A stretch of DNA of 64,000 nt from Ruminococcus sp. Phil11 (lineage in GTDB: Bacteria; Bacillota; Clostridia; Oscillospirales; Ruminococcaceae), in contig MSGZ01000027.1 in the NCBI GenBank assembly GCA_001940925.1, positions 1 through 64,000 on the forward strand, in the 5' to 3' direction. Of the stretch, positions 23,784-33,292 are shown piece by piece (position 1 is the first letter of the stretch; each line of letters begins with the position of its first letter). Position numbers and translations under genes: made by a program. Below the pieces are notes generated by a model. That model made no database searches. It was not told the DNA's origin and worked only from the letters and a program-made list of their open reading frames with translations.

Positions 23784-25389
23784 TTCTGCGGACGGCAGAA
23801 AAAGCCGCATTCTTTCCAGCAAATGGTATCTGTATCTCACCGAGTTCTTTTCCGGCATGGCAGTCATGGCGGCGGAGCTCGGTGCGAGCAGATTGCTGGC
23901 ACCTTATTTCAGTTCCTCGCAGATCGTGTGGACTATCATAATAGGTACTATTATGATAGCGATTGCACTGGGCAATCTCTACGGCGGACGCTCCGCCGAC
24001 CGGCATCCGGATCCCGACCGGCTTTACAGCAGACTGCTCATTGCGGCAGTCTGGATCGCGGCGATCCCGTTCCTCGGCAAAATGGTGATTGCGGGTGTCT
24101 CCGCGCTGCTGGTTGTCACGATCAACACGAATTTCCTGATCTGGGCGGCATTCCTTTCCTGCATGATCGTATTTGTGTATCCGCTGTTCCTGCTCGGCAC
24201 CGTGACGCCCTCGCTGGTGAAATACACGGTCAGCAGCCTGGACGACAGCGGCAAGACCGTCGGCGCGCTCGGTGCCGCGAATACGATCGGCAGCATCATC
24301 GGCACCTTTGTCCCGACCTTTATCTCGATTCCCGCGGTCGGCACAGCGGCGACCTTCGTGATCTTTTCCGGTATTCTGCTGCTGCTCGGCGTTGTGTATT
24401 TCCTTGCGGAGCGGCGCGGCACCGTGAAGGTGATCGTCTCCGTGCTGCTGTTTGCGGGCGCATCTGCCGCGGCACTGTCGCTGGGGTTTGCGTTCTGGGA
24501 AAAGACGCTGACGCTCGAGGACGAATCCGTTTACAATTATCTGCAGGTGAAAGAGGATGACCGCCGCGTCATCCTCTCGACAAATGTGCTGTTCGGCGTG
24601 CAGTCGGTGTATATCCGCGACGGCTCGCTGACCGGCATGTATTACGATTATGCACTGGCTGCACCGATGATGACGCCGGAGCCGGACAGCCCGAAGGATC
24701 TTCTGATCCTCGGAATGGGCACCGGCACGTATGCCACACAGTGCAGCCGTTATTTCCCGCAGATCAGAACCGAGGGCGTGGAGATCGACGAAAAGATCAC
24801 CGCACTTGCAAGGGAATATTTCTCGCTGGATCCTGCGATCCCGGTCACGACCTATGACGGCAGGGCGTATCTCGCGGGAACCGATAAGCTGTATGACGTC
24901 ATCATGGTGGACGCCTATCAGGATATCACGATCCCGTTTCAGATGTCCTCGCAGGAGTTTTTCAGCATGGTGCGCTCGCATCTGAAGGAAAACGGCGTCA
25001 TGATCGTCAACATGAACATGACCTCGGATGCGGAAGACGGCATCAATGCCTGTCTGCAGGATACGATCTGCTCCGTGTTTGACCATGTGTATACGGCTGA
25101 TGTGCGCGGCAGCTCCAACCGCGAGCTGTTCGCTTCGCAGAATCCGGAGATCCTGAACCTGCTCACGGAAAATACCGAAGCCTGTGAGAATGAACCGCTC
25201 CGGAAGATGCTGAAGGATGTGCAGAAGCAGATCGCTCCGTGTGAGGCGGGCGGGCTGATCCTGACCGACGACAAGGCACCGGTCGAGCTGCTCGGCATGA
25301 AAACGATCGACGGAATGATCGGTGAGGAGCTTTCGTATTACAGAAGGCGTTTTGAAGAGGATGGCATCGCCGGGATCATCGGCGGATAA
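23776..25389 (+). CDS. Membrane-fused spermidine synthase-like protein
   Basis: The frame overlaps the PBP stop by 8 bp; ATGs at 23761 and 23776 are both possible, and neither has a strong RBS. From 23776 it has about 537 residues. The N-terminal half has six or so TM helices (FFSGMAVMAAELGASRLLAPY, TIIIGTIMIAIALGNLYGG and so on) of the fused membrane type. The C-terminal half is a spermidine synthase-like methyltransferase fold with LLILGMGTGTYATQ, VEIDEKITALAREYF, YDGRAYL and DVIMVDAYQ. Such fusion proteins are common in Firmicutes and Actinobacteria. Whether they make polyamines or modify other amines is not settled. Confidence 0.85.
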   Translation: MSNSADGRKSRILSSKWYLYLTEFFSGMAVMAAELGASRLLAPYFSSSQIVWTIIIGTIMIAIALGNLYGGRSADRHPDPDRLYSRLLIAAVWIAAIPFLGKMVIAGVSALLVVTINTNFLIWAAFLSCMIVFVYPLFLLGTVTPSLVKYTVSSLDDSGKTVGALGAANTIGSIIGTFVPTFISIPAVGTAATFVIFSGILLLLGVVYFLAERRGTVKVIVSVLLFAGASAAALSLGFAFWEKTLTLEDESVYNYLQVKEDDRRVILSTNVLFGVQSVYIRDGSLTGMYYDYALAAPMMTPEPDSPKDLLILGMGTGTYATQCSRYFPQIRTEGVEIDEKITALAREYFSLDPAIPVTTYDGRAYLAGTDKLYDVIMVDAYQDITIPFQMSSQEFFSMVRSHLKENGVMIVNMNMTSDAEDGINACLQDTICSVFDHVYTADVRGSSNRELFASQNPEILNLLTENTEACENEPLRKMLKDVQKQIAPCEAGGLILTDDKAPVELLGMKTIDGMIGEELSYYRRRFEEDGIAGIIGG

Positions 25390-25405
25390 CGATAAGGATG
25401 GAAAC

Positions 25406-26530
25406 ATGTTCCGAATTTGCTGCCCGTGTCATTTCGGGCTTGAAAGTGTACTGAAATTTGAGCTGGTGCGCCTGAGCGTTCCGGAGATCACCGCCGCAGA
25501 CGGCAGAGTATCGTTTTCCGGCGGCTGGGACGAGGTCGCAGCGGCGAATGTCTGCCTGACTGCCGCAGAGCGCGTGCTGATCGAGCTCGGCAGCTTCTCC
25601 GTGAAGCCGCAGTCCGGCAAAACACCGTTTGACCCGCTGTTTGAGGGCGTGCTCTCACTGCCGCTCGAAGAATTTATCGGGCGGGACGATGCGTTTATCG
25701 TCAAGGGAAGCTCACTGAATTCTGCGCTGTCGAGCGTTCCGGCCTGCCAGAAAATCGTCAAAAAGGCAGCCGTGACGCGTCTGCAGCGCGCATACAAAAC
25801 ACAGACCTTACCGGAATCCGGCGCGCCGCATACGCTGCAGTTCCAGATCCGCAGCGATGTCTGCACGCTGTATCTCGATACGACCGGCATTCCGCTTTAT
25901 AAGCGCGGCTGGCGGAAACAGTCGGTGCTCGCGCCGATCAGAGAGACGCTGGCGGCAGGCATCCTTGACCTATCCCATGTCCGCAGCGACACGCAGCTCT
26001 GCGACCCGTTCTGCGGCAGCGGCACATTCCTGATCGAGGGCGCGCGCCGTGCGATGCACATTGCACCGGGGCTTTACCGCAAATTTGTCTGCGAGCAGTG
26101 GGAGCAGATGCCGGAAGCGGCGTTCCGCAATGCAAGAGCCGCCGCGGCGGAGAAGATTGACCGCAAGGCGGAGTTCCACGCATTCGGCTTTGACCGCGAC
26201 CCGGAGGCGATCGCCCTGACGCTGGAAAATGCGAAAAAAGCCGGCGTCGCAGACCGCATTACGGTCAAACAGCAGGATATCCGCGATTTTCAGGCGGTCA
26301 AAGGACAGAACATTGTCTGCAATCCGCCCTACGGTGAGCGGATGCTCGATGTGGAGCAGGCGCGGGAGATCTACCGCATTCTGAAGCAGGTGATCCCGCA
26401 GGACAGCCCGTTCAGCGTTATCACGCCGGATGCGGAATTTGAAAAATGCTTCGGCAGAAAAGCACGAAAGCAGCGCAAGCTCTACAACGGCATGATGCAG
26501 TGCCGGCTTTATCAGTACTGGAACCCGTAA
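25406..26530 (+). CDS. THUMP-domain class I RNA methyltransferase (RlmL/YpsC type)
   Basis: The ATG at 25406 follows AAGGATGG. The 374 residues contain an N-terminal ferredoxin-like/THUMP region (about 1-155, MFRICCPCHFGLESVLKFEL, LYLDTTGIPLYKRGWRK) and an SAM-dependent methyltransferase domain with DPFCGSGTFLIEGARRA at about 195, FGFDRDPEAIALTLENA and the catalytic NPPYGER. This is the layout of the rRNA m2G methyltransferases RlmL and YpsC, which modify 23S rRNA. It lies 16 bp after the spermidine synthase-like gene in one run of genes. The exact target base cannot be read from the sequence. Confidence 0.92.
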   Translation: MFRICCPCHFGLESVLKFELVRLSVPEITAADGRVSFSGGWDEVAAANVCLTAAERVLIELGSFSVKPQSGKTPFDPLFEGVLSLPLEEFIGRDDAFIVKGSSLNSALSSVPACQKIVKKAAVTRLQRAYKTQTLPESGAPHTLQFQIRSDVCTLYLDTTGIPLYKRGWRKQSVLAPIRETLAAGILDLSHVRSDTQLCDPFCGSGTFLIEGARRAMHIAPGLYRKFVCEQWEQMPEAAFRNARAAAAEKIDRKAEFHAFGFDRDPEAIALTLENAKKAGVADRITVKQQDIRDFQAVKGQNIVCNPPYGERMLDVEQAREIYRILKQVIPQDSPFSVITPDAEFEKCFGRKARKQRKLYNGMMQCRLYQYWNP

Positions 26531-26548
26531 CAGAAAGGAAGGACGATC

Positions 26549-26902
26549 ATGGCCAGAAACAAATTTGCGCTTTGCTGCGCACTCAGACACATTTTTTTCA
26601 ATGATTACGGACTGGAAAAGACCTTCATTATGAGCGATCTGCTGGCACTGACGGCATATTATTCCGATCAGAATACGCCGCCGGAGATCATCTCCAATCA
26701 GAAAAAGCTGCATTTGTGGCTTACCAGAGCTGAGCTGATCAAAAAGCTCGGAAAGGAGGAGGAGCCGGATACGCTGGATACCCTGATGCGCGAGCTGGAG
26801 CTTATCAATTTGAATGCGATGCTGCAATATGTCAAGAGCAAGGCACTGGAATCCGGCGATCTCGCGCTGCAGCATATCAAGGGCGACAACGAAAAGTGGT
26901 AA
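26549..26902 (+). CDS. Small soluble protein of unknown function
   Basis: I do not recognise this 117-residue protein. It has AAAGGAAGG 7 bases before the ATG. It is helical and charged (IFFNDYGLEKTFIMSDLLALTAYY, LWLTRAELIKKLG, DTLDTLMRELELINLNAMLQYVKSKA) with no signal peptide or TM. It lies between the methyltransferase gene and lysA with gaps of 18 and 16 bp, so it is transcribed with them. Confidence 0.6.
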   Translation: MARNKFALCCALRHIFFNDYGLEKTFIMSDLLALTAYYSDQNTPPEIISNQKKLHLWLTRAELIKKLGKEEEPDTLDTLMRELELINLNAMLQYVKSKALESGDLALQHIKGDNEKW

Positions 26903-26918
26903 AGAAAGGATGATTAAT

Positions 26919-28214
26919 ATGCTGACACCAAACCTGACAGTCAACGCAGAGGGACATCTCTGCATCGGCGGTGCCGATACAGTGGTACTGGCCAAGACCC
27001 ACGGCACGCCGCTCTACGTCATGGACGAGAACATGATCCGCGAAAACTGCCGCGGCTTTGCGCGCGTGATCTCCGAGGAATACGGCGGAAGGGGACTGAT
27101 CTGCTTTGCGAGCAAGGCACTTTCCTGCAAGGAGCTTTACCGCATTGTCGATTCCGAAGGTCTCGGCGCGGACGTCGTGTCCGGCGGCGAGCTCTACACC
27201 GCATTAAAGGCCGGGATGCCTGCGGAAAAGATCGTCATGCACGGCAACAGCAAGTCGAATGCGGAGCTGCAGATGGCCGTGACGCACGGTGTCGGCAGGA
27301 TCGTCTGCGACAATCTGCCGGAGCTTGACCGCCTGAACAGGATCGCGGAAGCATCCGGAAAGACTGTGAACATCATGCTGCGCATCAAGCCCGGCATCGA
27401 CGCACATACGCATGATTTCGTCAAGACCGGACAGATCGACAGCAAGTTCGGCTTTGCACTGGAAACCGGTGAGGCAATGGCTGCGGTCAAGGCGGCAAGC
27501 CTGTACCCGAATCTGAATCTGGTCGGCCTGCACTGCCACATCGGCTCGCAGATCCTCGATACCGCCCCGTTTGCAGAGGCTGCGCGCGTGATGCTCGGCC
27601 TGATGAATAAAATCCGCACAGAGATCGGTGTTACGCTGCCGGAGCTGAACCTCGGCGGCGGCCCCGGCATCCGCTATACGGAGGCGGATGATCCCATGCC
27701 GTTCAGTGAGATCGTCCGTGCGATCCTCGGCGCGGTCAAGGAGACCTGCGCGGAGCTGAGCTTCCCGGAGCCGTTCGTGCTGTTTGAGCCGGGACGTTCG
27801 ATTGTCGGCGGCGCGGGTCTGACGCTGTATACCGTCATGGCCAAGAAAACGATCCCGGACATCCGTACATACGTGCTGGTGGACGGCGGCATGTGCGACA
27901 ATCCGCGCTATGCGCTCTATCAGTCGCGCTATGAGGCGATGATCGCAAATAAGGCTGCGGAGCCCCGCAGCGAGCGCGTCACGATTGGCGGCAAGTGCTG
28001 CGAATCCGGCGATCTCATCGGCGAGGATATGCCGCTGCAGCCTGCTGCGGAGGATGATATCCTTGCAGTTTTGGCGACCGGTGCCTATAACTACTCCATG
28101 GCATCGAATTACAACCGCAATCCGCGCGCGGAGCTCGTCATGGTCAGAGACGACGCGGCGCGTACCGTCGTGAAGCGCGAGACCTACGAGGACATTGTGC
28201 GCAACGACATCTGA
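26919..28214 (+). CDS. lysA: Diaminopimelate decarboxylase
   Basis: The last step of lysine synthesis: meso-diaminopimelate to lysine and CO2, with PLP. The start at 26919 (MLTPNLTV) has AAGGA 8 bases upstream; the ATG at 26910 overlaps that site. The 431 residues have the type III PLP fold: the PLP lysine in CFASKALSCKELY (about residue 65), VSGGELYTA, HGNSKSNAEL, LHCHIGSQI, LNLGGGPGIRY, FEPGRSIVG and the C-terminal barrel with CCESGDLIGED and GAYNYSMASNYN. No other lysine gene is next to it. Confidence 0.96.
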   Translation: MLTPNLTVNAEGHLCIGGADTVVLAKTHGTPLYVMDENMIRENCRGFARVISEEYGGRGLICFASKALSCKELYRIVDSEGLGADVVSGGELYTALKAGMPAEKIVMHGNSKSNAELQMAVTHGVGRIVCDNLPELDRLNRIAEASGKTVNIMLRIKPGIDAHTHDFVKTGQIDSKFGFALETGEAMAAVKAASLYPNLNLVGLHCHIGSQILDTAPFAEAARVMLGLMNKIRTEIGVTLPELNLGGGPGIRYTEADDPMPFSEIVRAILGAVKETCAELSFPEPFVLFEPGRSIVGGAGLTLYTVMAKKTIPDIRTYVLVDGGMCDNPRYALYQSRYEAMIANKAAEPRSERVTIGGKCCESGDLIGEDMPLQPAAEDDILAVLATGAYNYSMASNYNRNPRAELVMVRDDAARTVVKRETYEDIVRNDI

Positions 28215-28251
28215 CAGCTTCTGACCCCCTGACATCACGGAGGGATGCAGC

Positions 28252-28752
28252 ATGAAAAAGTATCTTCAGGTGCTGCTGATCGCAGTCTGTGTTCTGCTCG
28301 GCGCGGCATTTTTCGTGTATACGGTCGCCCGGCCGCGTTTGCTGCTGTTCCGCAGTCTGTATGTGGAGCGGCCTGTGACGGCGACCGGCGTCATCACCGG
28401 CTTTGATACGAGAGCATCGGTCACGGACGGCATAAAGGTGCAGTCGCGGTTCCCGGTCGTGGAATTTGTGACCGAGGACGGCGTGAAGCGGAAATTTACA
28501 TCGGAGATCACGGCGCGGCCGGATATGAAAAAAGGCGACAAAACAGAGGTGCTGTTCAACGCGAAAAAGGCTGTGATCAAACAGGAATATGTCTCGATGC
28601 GCAATGCACTGATTGTCCGGGTGGTGCTGGCGAGTGTTGCCGCCGCCGCGATCATCGCGGGCACGCTGTATGCATTTTTCAGCAAGCCAAAGCAGGAGAA
28701 ACCGAAAAAGAAACGCAGAAATCCCTACAAGAAATATCTATGGAGATCATGA
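28252..28752 (+). CDS. DUF3592-like two-TM membrane protein
   Basis: The ATG at 28252 follows GGAGGGATGC. The 166 residues have a TM near the N-terminus (about 5-25), a beta-rich middle (ATGVITGFDTRASVTDG, FPVVEFVTEDGVKRKFTSE, KKGDKTEVLFNAKKAVIK), a second TM (about 120-140) and a Lys/Arg-rich cytoplasmic tail. The design is the same as the protein at 8316. It overlaps the next gene by 4 bp. Function is unknown. Confidence 0.6.
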   Translation: MKKYLQVLLIAVCVLLGAAFFVYTVARPRLLLFRSLYVERPVTATGVITGFDTRASVTDGIKVQSRFPVVEFVTEDGVKRKFTSEITARPDMKKGDKTEVLFNAKKAVIKQEYVSMRNALIVRVVLASVAAAAIIAGTLYAFFSKPKQEKPKKKRRNPYKKYLWRS

Positions 28753-29069
28753 TGAATCAGACAAAGGAAGAAAAGGAACGGCAGTATTATAACAAAAAGC
28801 TGATCAAAGAGGGCTTTCAGAATGAGCTGAAACAGCCGTTCCGGATTGACTGGCCTGCACGGCTGGCGGACTGCATCGGCATTTTTATCGGCCTGCGCAT
28901 CATTCACCTGACCGGTCTTGAGGAACGCATCACAAACGGCGTACTCAGCATTCTGGTTCAGGCGGCGGTCATTGCGGTCTGTATGATGGTTATGACGCTG
29001 ATTCTTTCAGCACTGCGCAGGCTGACCGGAAAGAAGCAGGATTCTGCCGCTCCGGAACAGGACGACTGA
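28749..29069 (+). CDS. Small two-TM membrane protein of unknown function
   Basis: The ATG at 28749 overlaps the stop of the DUF3592-like gene (ATGA); the next ATG at 28752 has GGAG in front and is also possible. About 106 residues: a charged N-terminus with many Lys and Glu (KEEKERQYYNKKLIKEGF), TM helices at about 45-62 and 75-95 and a Lys/Glu/Asp-rich tail. The overlap suggests that it is made together with the DUF3592-like protein. I do not recognise the family. Confidence 0.55.
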   Translation: MMNQTKEEKERQYYNKKLIKEGFQNELKQPFRIDWPARLADCIGIFIGLRIIHLTGLEERITNGVLSILVQAAVIAVCMMVMTLILSALRRLTGKKQDSAAPEQDD

Positions 29070-29150
29070 AGCGGGCAGCCGGATGCTCATTTTGTGTCAT
29101 CCGGCGCGGCGATATGTATTCAGAAGAAACGCAGCGAATAGGAGAGTTTG

Positions 29151-30101
29151 ATGCGTACATTTATGATTGCGGCGAATGATGCGGGGCAGCGGGCAGATAA
29201 GTTTCTGCTGAAGGCCTGCCCGAAGCTGCCGAAATCGCTGCTGTATAAGACCTTCCGCAAAAAGGACGTCAAACTGAACGGCAGGCGCATCCCGGCGGAG
29301 ACCTTTCTGAAAACCGGCGATGTACTGCAGATTTATCTGCCGGACGATGTGTTTGCATCGCAGCCGAAAAAAACGGTGCCGAAGCATCTGCCGCCTCCGG
29401 AGATCGAATACGAGGACGAACAGATCGTCATTCTGCGCAAGCCGGTCAATCTGCCTGTCCATGCGGACGACAGGGGCAGCACCGATACGCTGGCGGGACG
29501 CTTTCTGCAGTATCTGACGGAAAACGGGTCTTACGATCCGGAATCGGAACAGAGCTTCTCACCGGCATTCTGCAACCGGCTCGACCGCAATACCGAGGGC
29601 TTTGTCATCGGTGCAAAGACTGCCGAAGCCCTGCGCACGGTCAATGAGATGATCCGCGAAAACCGTGTCATCAAGCAGTATCTATGCATCACGGCGGGGA
29701 TCCCGCCGAAGCAGCATGACATTGTGCGCGCGTATCACCGCAAGCCCGAAAGCCGTCCGGCGGAGCTTTCCGAGCAGCCGCGTGAAGGCTTCCGCGAGAT
29801 CGTGACCGAATACGAGCTTCTGCAGCGGAAAGAGGGGCTTGCGCTGCTTCTGATAACACTGCATACCGGCCGGACGCATCAGATCCGGCTGCAGACGGCG
29901 GCACTCGGCTGCCCGGTGCTCGGCGACAACCGCTACGGCGACCGCGCGGTCAACGAGCTCTGCGGGGAGGGGCATCAGCTCCTTGCGGCGTGTCTGCTGC
30001 GATTTGATGTGCCTGCGGAGGGACATCTGCTTTCGCATCTGTACGGCAGATCGTTTTCGTATACGCCTGCATTCTGCCGAAAATACGGTTTTTCTGTCTG
30101 A
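29151..30101 (+). CDS. RluA/RluD-family rRNA pseudouridine synthase
   Basis: The ATG at 29151 has GGAGAG 6 bases upstream. The 316 residues have an N-terminal S4 domain (about 1-65, GQRADKFLLKACPKLPKSLLYK, KTGDVLQIYL) and the RluA catalytic domain with NRLDRNTEGFVIGAK (catalytic Asp in RLDR), the GRTHQIRLQTAALGCPVLGD motif and RYGD. The family isomerises uridine to pseudouridine in 23S rRNA. Clostridia have several paralogues, so the target is not clear from sequence. Confidence 0.92.
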   Translation: MRTFMIAANDAGQRADKFLLKACPKLPKSLLYKTFRKKDVKLNGRRIPAETFLKTGDVLQIYLPDDVFASQPKKTVPKHLPPPEIEYEDEQIVILRKPVNLPVHADDRGSTDTLAGRFLQYLTENGSYDPESEQSFSPAFCNRLDRNTEGFVIGAKTAEALRTVNEMIRENRVIKQYLCITAGIPPKQHDIVRAYHRKPESRPAELSEQPREGFREIVTEYELLQRKEGLALLLITLHTGRTHQIRLQTAALGCPVLGDNRYGDRAVNELCGEGHQLLAACLLRFDVPAEGHLLSHLYGRSFSYTPAFCRKYGFSV

Positions 30102-30218
30102 TCGACTGTTCAGCCGGTACGTTCCGCGTACCGGCATTTTCATATTCCTTTCAGGATTCTGCGGTATGATATGCTTGCGGATAATATGTGTTCGGTTTAT
30201 GAAAACGCGTGAAACTCC

Positions 30219-30247
30219 TTGCAAAGCGGCCGCTTTTGTGGTATAAT
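30219..30247 (+). promoter_or_regulatory. Promoter of the TerB-ATPase operon
   Basis: TTGCAA (30219-30224), 17 bp, TATAAT (30242-30247), about 38 bases before the chosen start at 30286. Confidence 0.8.
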
Positions 30248-30285
30248 GAATATGTATATTATGCCGAGGGGAGATGTTCTGCGAA

Positions 30286-31914
30286 ATGAGTATGCTCAGT
30301 ATGCTGAAGCGGCTGTTCCGCGCCGCGGAGGAGGCCTATCAGGACGAGCAGCTGCCGAAGCCGAAAAAGCCGGCTGCAAAGAAGCCTGCTGCAAAGAAGC
30401 CTGCGTCTGCGGCAAAAAAGCCGGCAGCGAAGAAACCGGCATCGGCAGCGAAAAAGCCGTCATCGGCGAGAAGAAAACCCGGCACGGCATCCCATTCCGC
30501 GCAGATCTACGGCGAGCAGTCGATCTTTGCGAATCCGTCGGCCATGTTCTATCCGGTGCCGCAGCAGATCCGCCAGATGCGGACGCTCTCCGGCTACAAC
30601 AATCTCGACGGCAAGCGTTCCATGGAAAGCCTCTTTTATCAGCAGGGCAAATACATGGAGAATTTCACCGACGATTTCCCGGATACGGTACAGTGCGGAC
30701 GCTCCGTGCCGATGTACTATAACCTCAAGGACAATGAGCTGCGCGCATACTTCACATGGCGCACGCGCTACCGCATGGGTGCGATGCCGCCTGCACAGAA
30801 TGCATTTCTGCTGCTGTATGCCTATGAGATCCTGAACCTGATCGGGTTTCAGAGCGCGGAGCTTGCATACGATGCGCTCAGTCAGCTGCTGCGGGATTAC
30901 GGGGAGCAGTTCCCGTCCGTGAAGAAGTCGCTGCTGCGCTGGATCCCGGATTTTGCGGCGTATTATCAGCAGCCGTACCGTCTGGAGGACGAAAAGGAGG
31001 CGGCAGCGATCACGGTGCTGCGCCACAGTGCGCAGACAGCGAAGGACCTGCTGCTCGCGCTGGACACGCTCTCCAAATATCACATCAAAAATTCCAAGCT
31101 CTATCTTGCGGAGCCGGAGCAGGTCTCAGAGATCGTCAAGGCGGTCTACAAGGCGTTGCTGACCTATTACGCGGAGAAAAAGGAGAAGTCCTTTTCTGCG
31201 TATCTGCTCGGCGAGCAGCAGCGCAGCGAGCATCTGATGTTCGAGGGCGCGGTCTTTTATCAGCGGACGCTTGTGCCGAACGGCGATTACCGGCTGTCCC
31301 CGCTCTGCGTGTATCACTGCTATCAGGGACGCTGGGCGAAGGAGACCTTTGCGGGCAGTCCGAATGCCGCGCGCATCGGGGAGCTGCTGCGGACGATCGA
31401 CTCCATGCTGCGGGAGCAGCTCGGGTTCAAGGGCAAGCTGAAGGCAGGCGAGCTGCCGGAGGGCGATGCCGAAGTGATCCGGAAAGCGATCGCGGATTAT
31501 TTCGAGGAGCAGAAGCGCAAGAATGTGCCGGTCATCACGCTGAACGAGGAAGAACTGGAAAAGATCCGGCAGGCGGCGGAGCATACGACCGATATGCTGA
31601 CGCTGCCGGAGGATGAGCAGTCCGAAGCCGCCGTACCCGCGCCGGAGGAGCCGGCAGAGGATGACGACGATGACGGCGAACTGCCCGATCTGCCGCTGAG
31701 CGCACCGGCCATGGCATTGCTGATCTGTCTGGTGACAGGCGAATCCTATCAGCCGCTTGTCGATGCGGGACAGATGCTCTCGGTGCTGGCGGATGAGATC
31801 AACGAAAACCTGTATGATACCTTCGGTGATACGGTCATCGAAATGGAGGATGACAATACCCCGGTTCTGATCGAGGACTATGCGGAAGACCTGAAAGGAA
31901 TGCTGGAAACATGA
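30286..31914 (+). CDS. TerB_N/TerB_C protein with histone H1-like Lys/Ala/Pro tail
   Basis: Two starts are possible, 30274 and 30286; the second is better spaced from GAGGGGAG. The 542 residues begin with an amphipathic segment, then a repeated AAKKPA/KKPASAAKK tract (about 24-65) like the C-terminal tail of histone H1 and bacterial histone-like proteins, which bind nucleic acid by charge. A TerB_N domain (about 70-230) has SIFANPSAMFYPVPQQIRQM, GRSVPMYYNL and YFTWRTRYR. A middle helical region and a TerB_C-type end (ALLICLVTGESYQPLVDAG, LYDTFGDTVIEMEDDNTPVLIEDY) follow. TerB_N/TerB_C proteins are found beside an ATPase and an Lhr-like helicase in many bacteria and were proposed to act in stress or phage defence. 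The next gene overlaps by 4 bp. Confidence 0.85.
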   Translation: MSMLSMLKRLFRAAEEAYQDEQLPKPKKPAAKKPAAKKPASAAKKPAAKKPASAAKKPSSARRKPGTASHSAQIYGEQSIFANPSAMFYPVPQQIRQMRTLSGYNNLDGKRSMESLFYQQGKYMENFTDDFPDTVQCGRSVPMYYNLKDNELRAYFTWRTRYRMGAMPPAQNAFLLLYAYEILNLIGFQSAELAYDALSQLLRDYGEQFPSVKKSLLRWIPDFAAYYQQPYRLEDEKEAAAITVLRHSAQTAKDLLLALDTLSKYHIKNSKLYLAEPEQVSEIVKAVYKALLTYYAEKKEKSFSAYLLGEQQRSEHLMFEGAVFYQRTLVPNGDYRLSPLCVYHCYQGRWAKETFAGSPNAARIGELLRTIDSMLREQLGFKGKLKAGELPEGDAEVIRKAIADYFEEQKRKNVPVITLNEEELEKIRQAAEHTTDMLTLPEDEQSEAAVPAPEEPAEDDDDDGELPDLPLSAPAMALLICLVTGESYQPLVDAGQMLSVLADEINENLYDTFGDTVIEMEDDNTPVLIEDYAEDLKGMLET

Positions 31915-33230
31915 ATATTCCGAAACGAATGGCGGGCGCGGTGATCCACGCGCTGCAGGGCGGCGTCGTGCCGCGCATCGGTCTGCAGTATATTGCAGTC
32001 GGCAGAGAGCGTGAGATCGAAGCACTGCTGCACGATATTGAAGTCATGGCGGACGGCGGCGCGTCGTTCCGGTTCATCAGCGGCAAATACGGCAGCGGCA
32101 AGAGCTTTCTGCTGCAGACCGTGCGCAACTACGCAATGGACAGAGGCTTTGCGGTCTGTGACGCAGACCTTTCCCCGGAGCGCAGATTACAGGGCGCGAA
32201 CGGGCAGGGACTCGGCACCTACAAGGAGCTGATGCAGAATCTCTCGACCAAATCAAAGCCCGACGGCGGCGCACTTTCGCTGATTCTTGACCGCTGGATC
32301 AACGGCATCCGCATGGATGTCGCGGCAAAGAGCGGTCTGGAGCTGACCGACCCGCAGTTCCACAAGCTGGTCGAGCAGCAGATCTATACCGTTGTCGATT
32401 CGCTGAGTTCATTGGTGCACGGCTTTGATTTCGCGACGCTGCTGCGGATATACTATCAGTCCTTTGTCAATGACGATGCGGAGACCAAGGCGAAGGTCGT
32501 CAAATGGTTCCGCGGTGAATATCAGACCAAGACTGAGGCGAAAAACGAGCTCGGCGTGAGCATCTGCATCCGCGATGACGACTGGTACGAATATATCAAG
32601 CTGTTCGCGATGTTCCTGAAACAGGCGGGCTATCAGGGACTGATCGTGCTCGTGGACGAGCTCGTCAACCTGTACAAGATCCCGCAGAGCATTTCCCGCG
32701 AGAAGAATTACGAGAAGATCCTGACGATGTACAATGACACGATGCAGGGCAAGGCGCAGTATCTCGGCATTGTGATGTGCGGCACGCCCCAGTGCATGGA
32801 GGATCCGCGGCGCGGCATTTACAGCTACGAGGCGCTGAAATCGCGGCTTGTGGACGGAAAATACTGCGACGGGCAGAACAATCTCCATGCGCCGATCATC
32901 CGTCTGGAACCGCTCAGTTATGCGGAAATGCGCATTCTCGTCGAGAAGCTGGCGGAGATCCATGCGGTGCTCTATGACTATCAGCAGATCGTCACGGCGG
33001 CGGATATGGACGCCTTCATCAAGATCGAATACGGCCGCATCGGCGCGGACAGCAACCTGACGCCGCGCGAGGTCATCCGCGACTTTATCGAGGTGCTCGA
33101 TATCCTGCAGCAGCATCCCGGCAGCACGGTCGCCGGACTGCTCGGCGGAGAAGCCGGCTTTACCTATACCCCGACGGCACTGGAGGAACAGGAGCCGGTC
33201 GAGGACGAATACGCGGAATTTACCGTGTAA
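31911..33230 (+). CDS. P-loop ATPase, DUF2791/BrxC-BrxD-like
   Basis: The ATG at 31911 overlaps the TerB stop (ATGA), so the two proteins are probably made in equal amounts. The 439 residues have Walker A GKYGSGKS (58-65), Walker B LIVLVDELVNL (about 242-252), and the fingerprint IPKRMAGAVIHALQGGVVPRIG at the N-terminus and LTPREVIRDFIEVLDIL near the C-terminus that marks the DUF2791 family. Related ATPases are BrxD of BREX type 2 and similar AAA+ proteins in defence islands. It is expected to use ATP to remodel or load onto DNA. In related genomes an Lhr-like helicase usually comes next; here it is 4.6 kb away. Confidence 0.9.
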   Translation: MNIPKRMAGAVIHALQGGVVPRIGLQYIAVGREREIEALLHDIEVMADGGASFRFISGKYGSGKSFLLQTVRNYAMDRGFAVCDADLSPERRLQGANGQGLGTYKELMQNLSTKSKPDGGALSLILDRWINGIRMDVAAKSGLELTDPQFHKLVEQQIYTVVDSLSSLVHGFDFATLLRIYYQSFVNDDAETKAKVVKWFRGEYQTKTEAKNELGVSICIRDDDWYEYIKLFAMFLKQAGYQGLIVLVDELVNLYKIPQSISREKNYEKILTMYNDTMQGKAQYLGIVMCGTPQCMEDPRRGIYSYEALKSRLVDGKYCDGQNNLHAPIIRLEPLSYAEMRILVEKLAEIHAVLYDYQQIVTAADMDAFIKIEYGRIGADSNLTPREVIRDFIEVLDILQQHPGSTVAGLLGGEAGFTYTPTALEEQEPVEDEYAEFTV

Positions 33231-33292
33231 ATCAGCAGAAACCGCGGGCAACCGCGTTTCTATACAGTATTCCAAAAGGAGAGAGTTTTTAC

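Noticed and set aside
21444-23867. 807-codon frame opposite the PBP1A gene
   Set aside because: Antisense shadow; no start signal and no recognisable domain, while PBP1A is complete.
30286-33230. Calling the module a BREX system
   Set aside because: The ATPase and helicase are related to BrxD and BrxHI, but PglX, PglZ, BrxL and BrxC are absent from the window.
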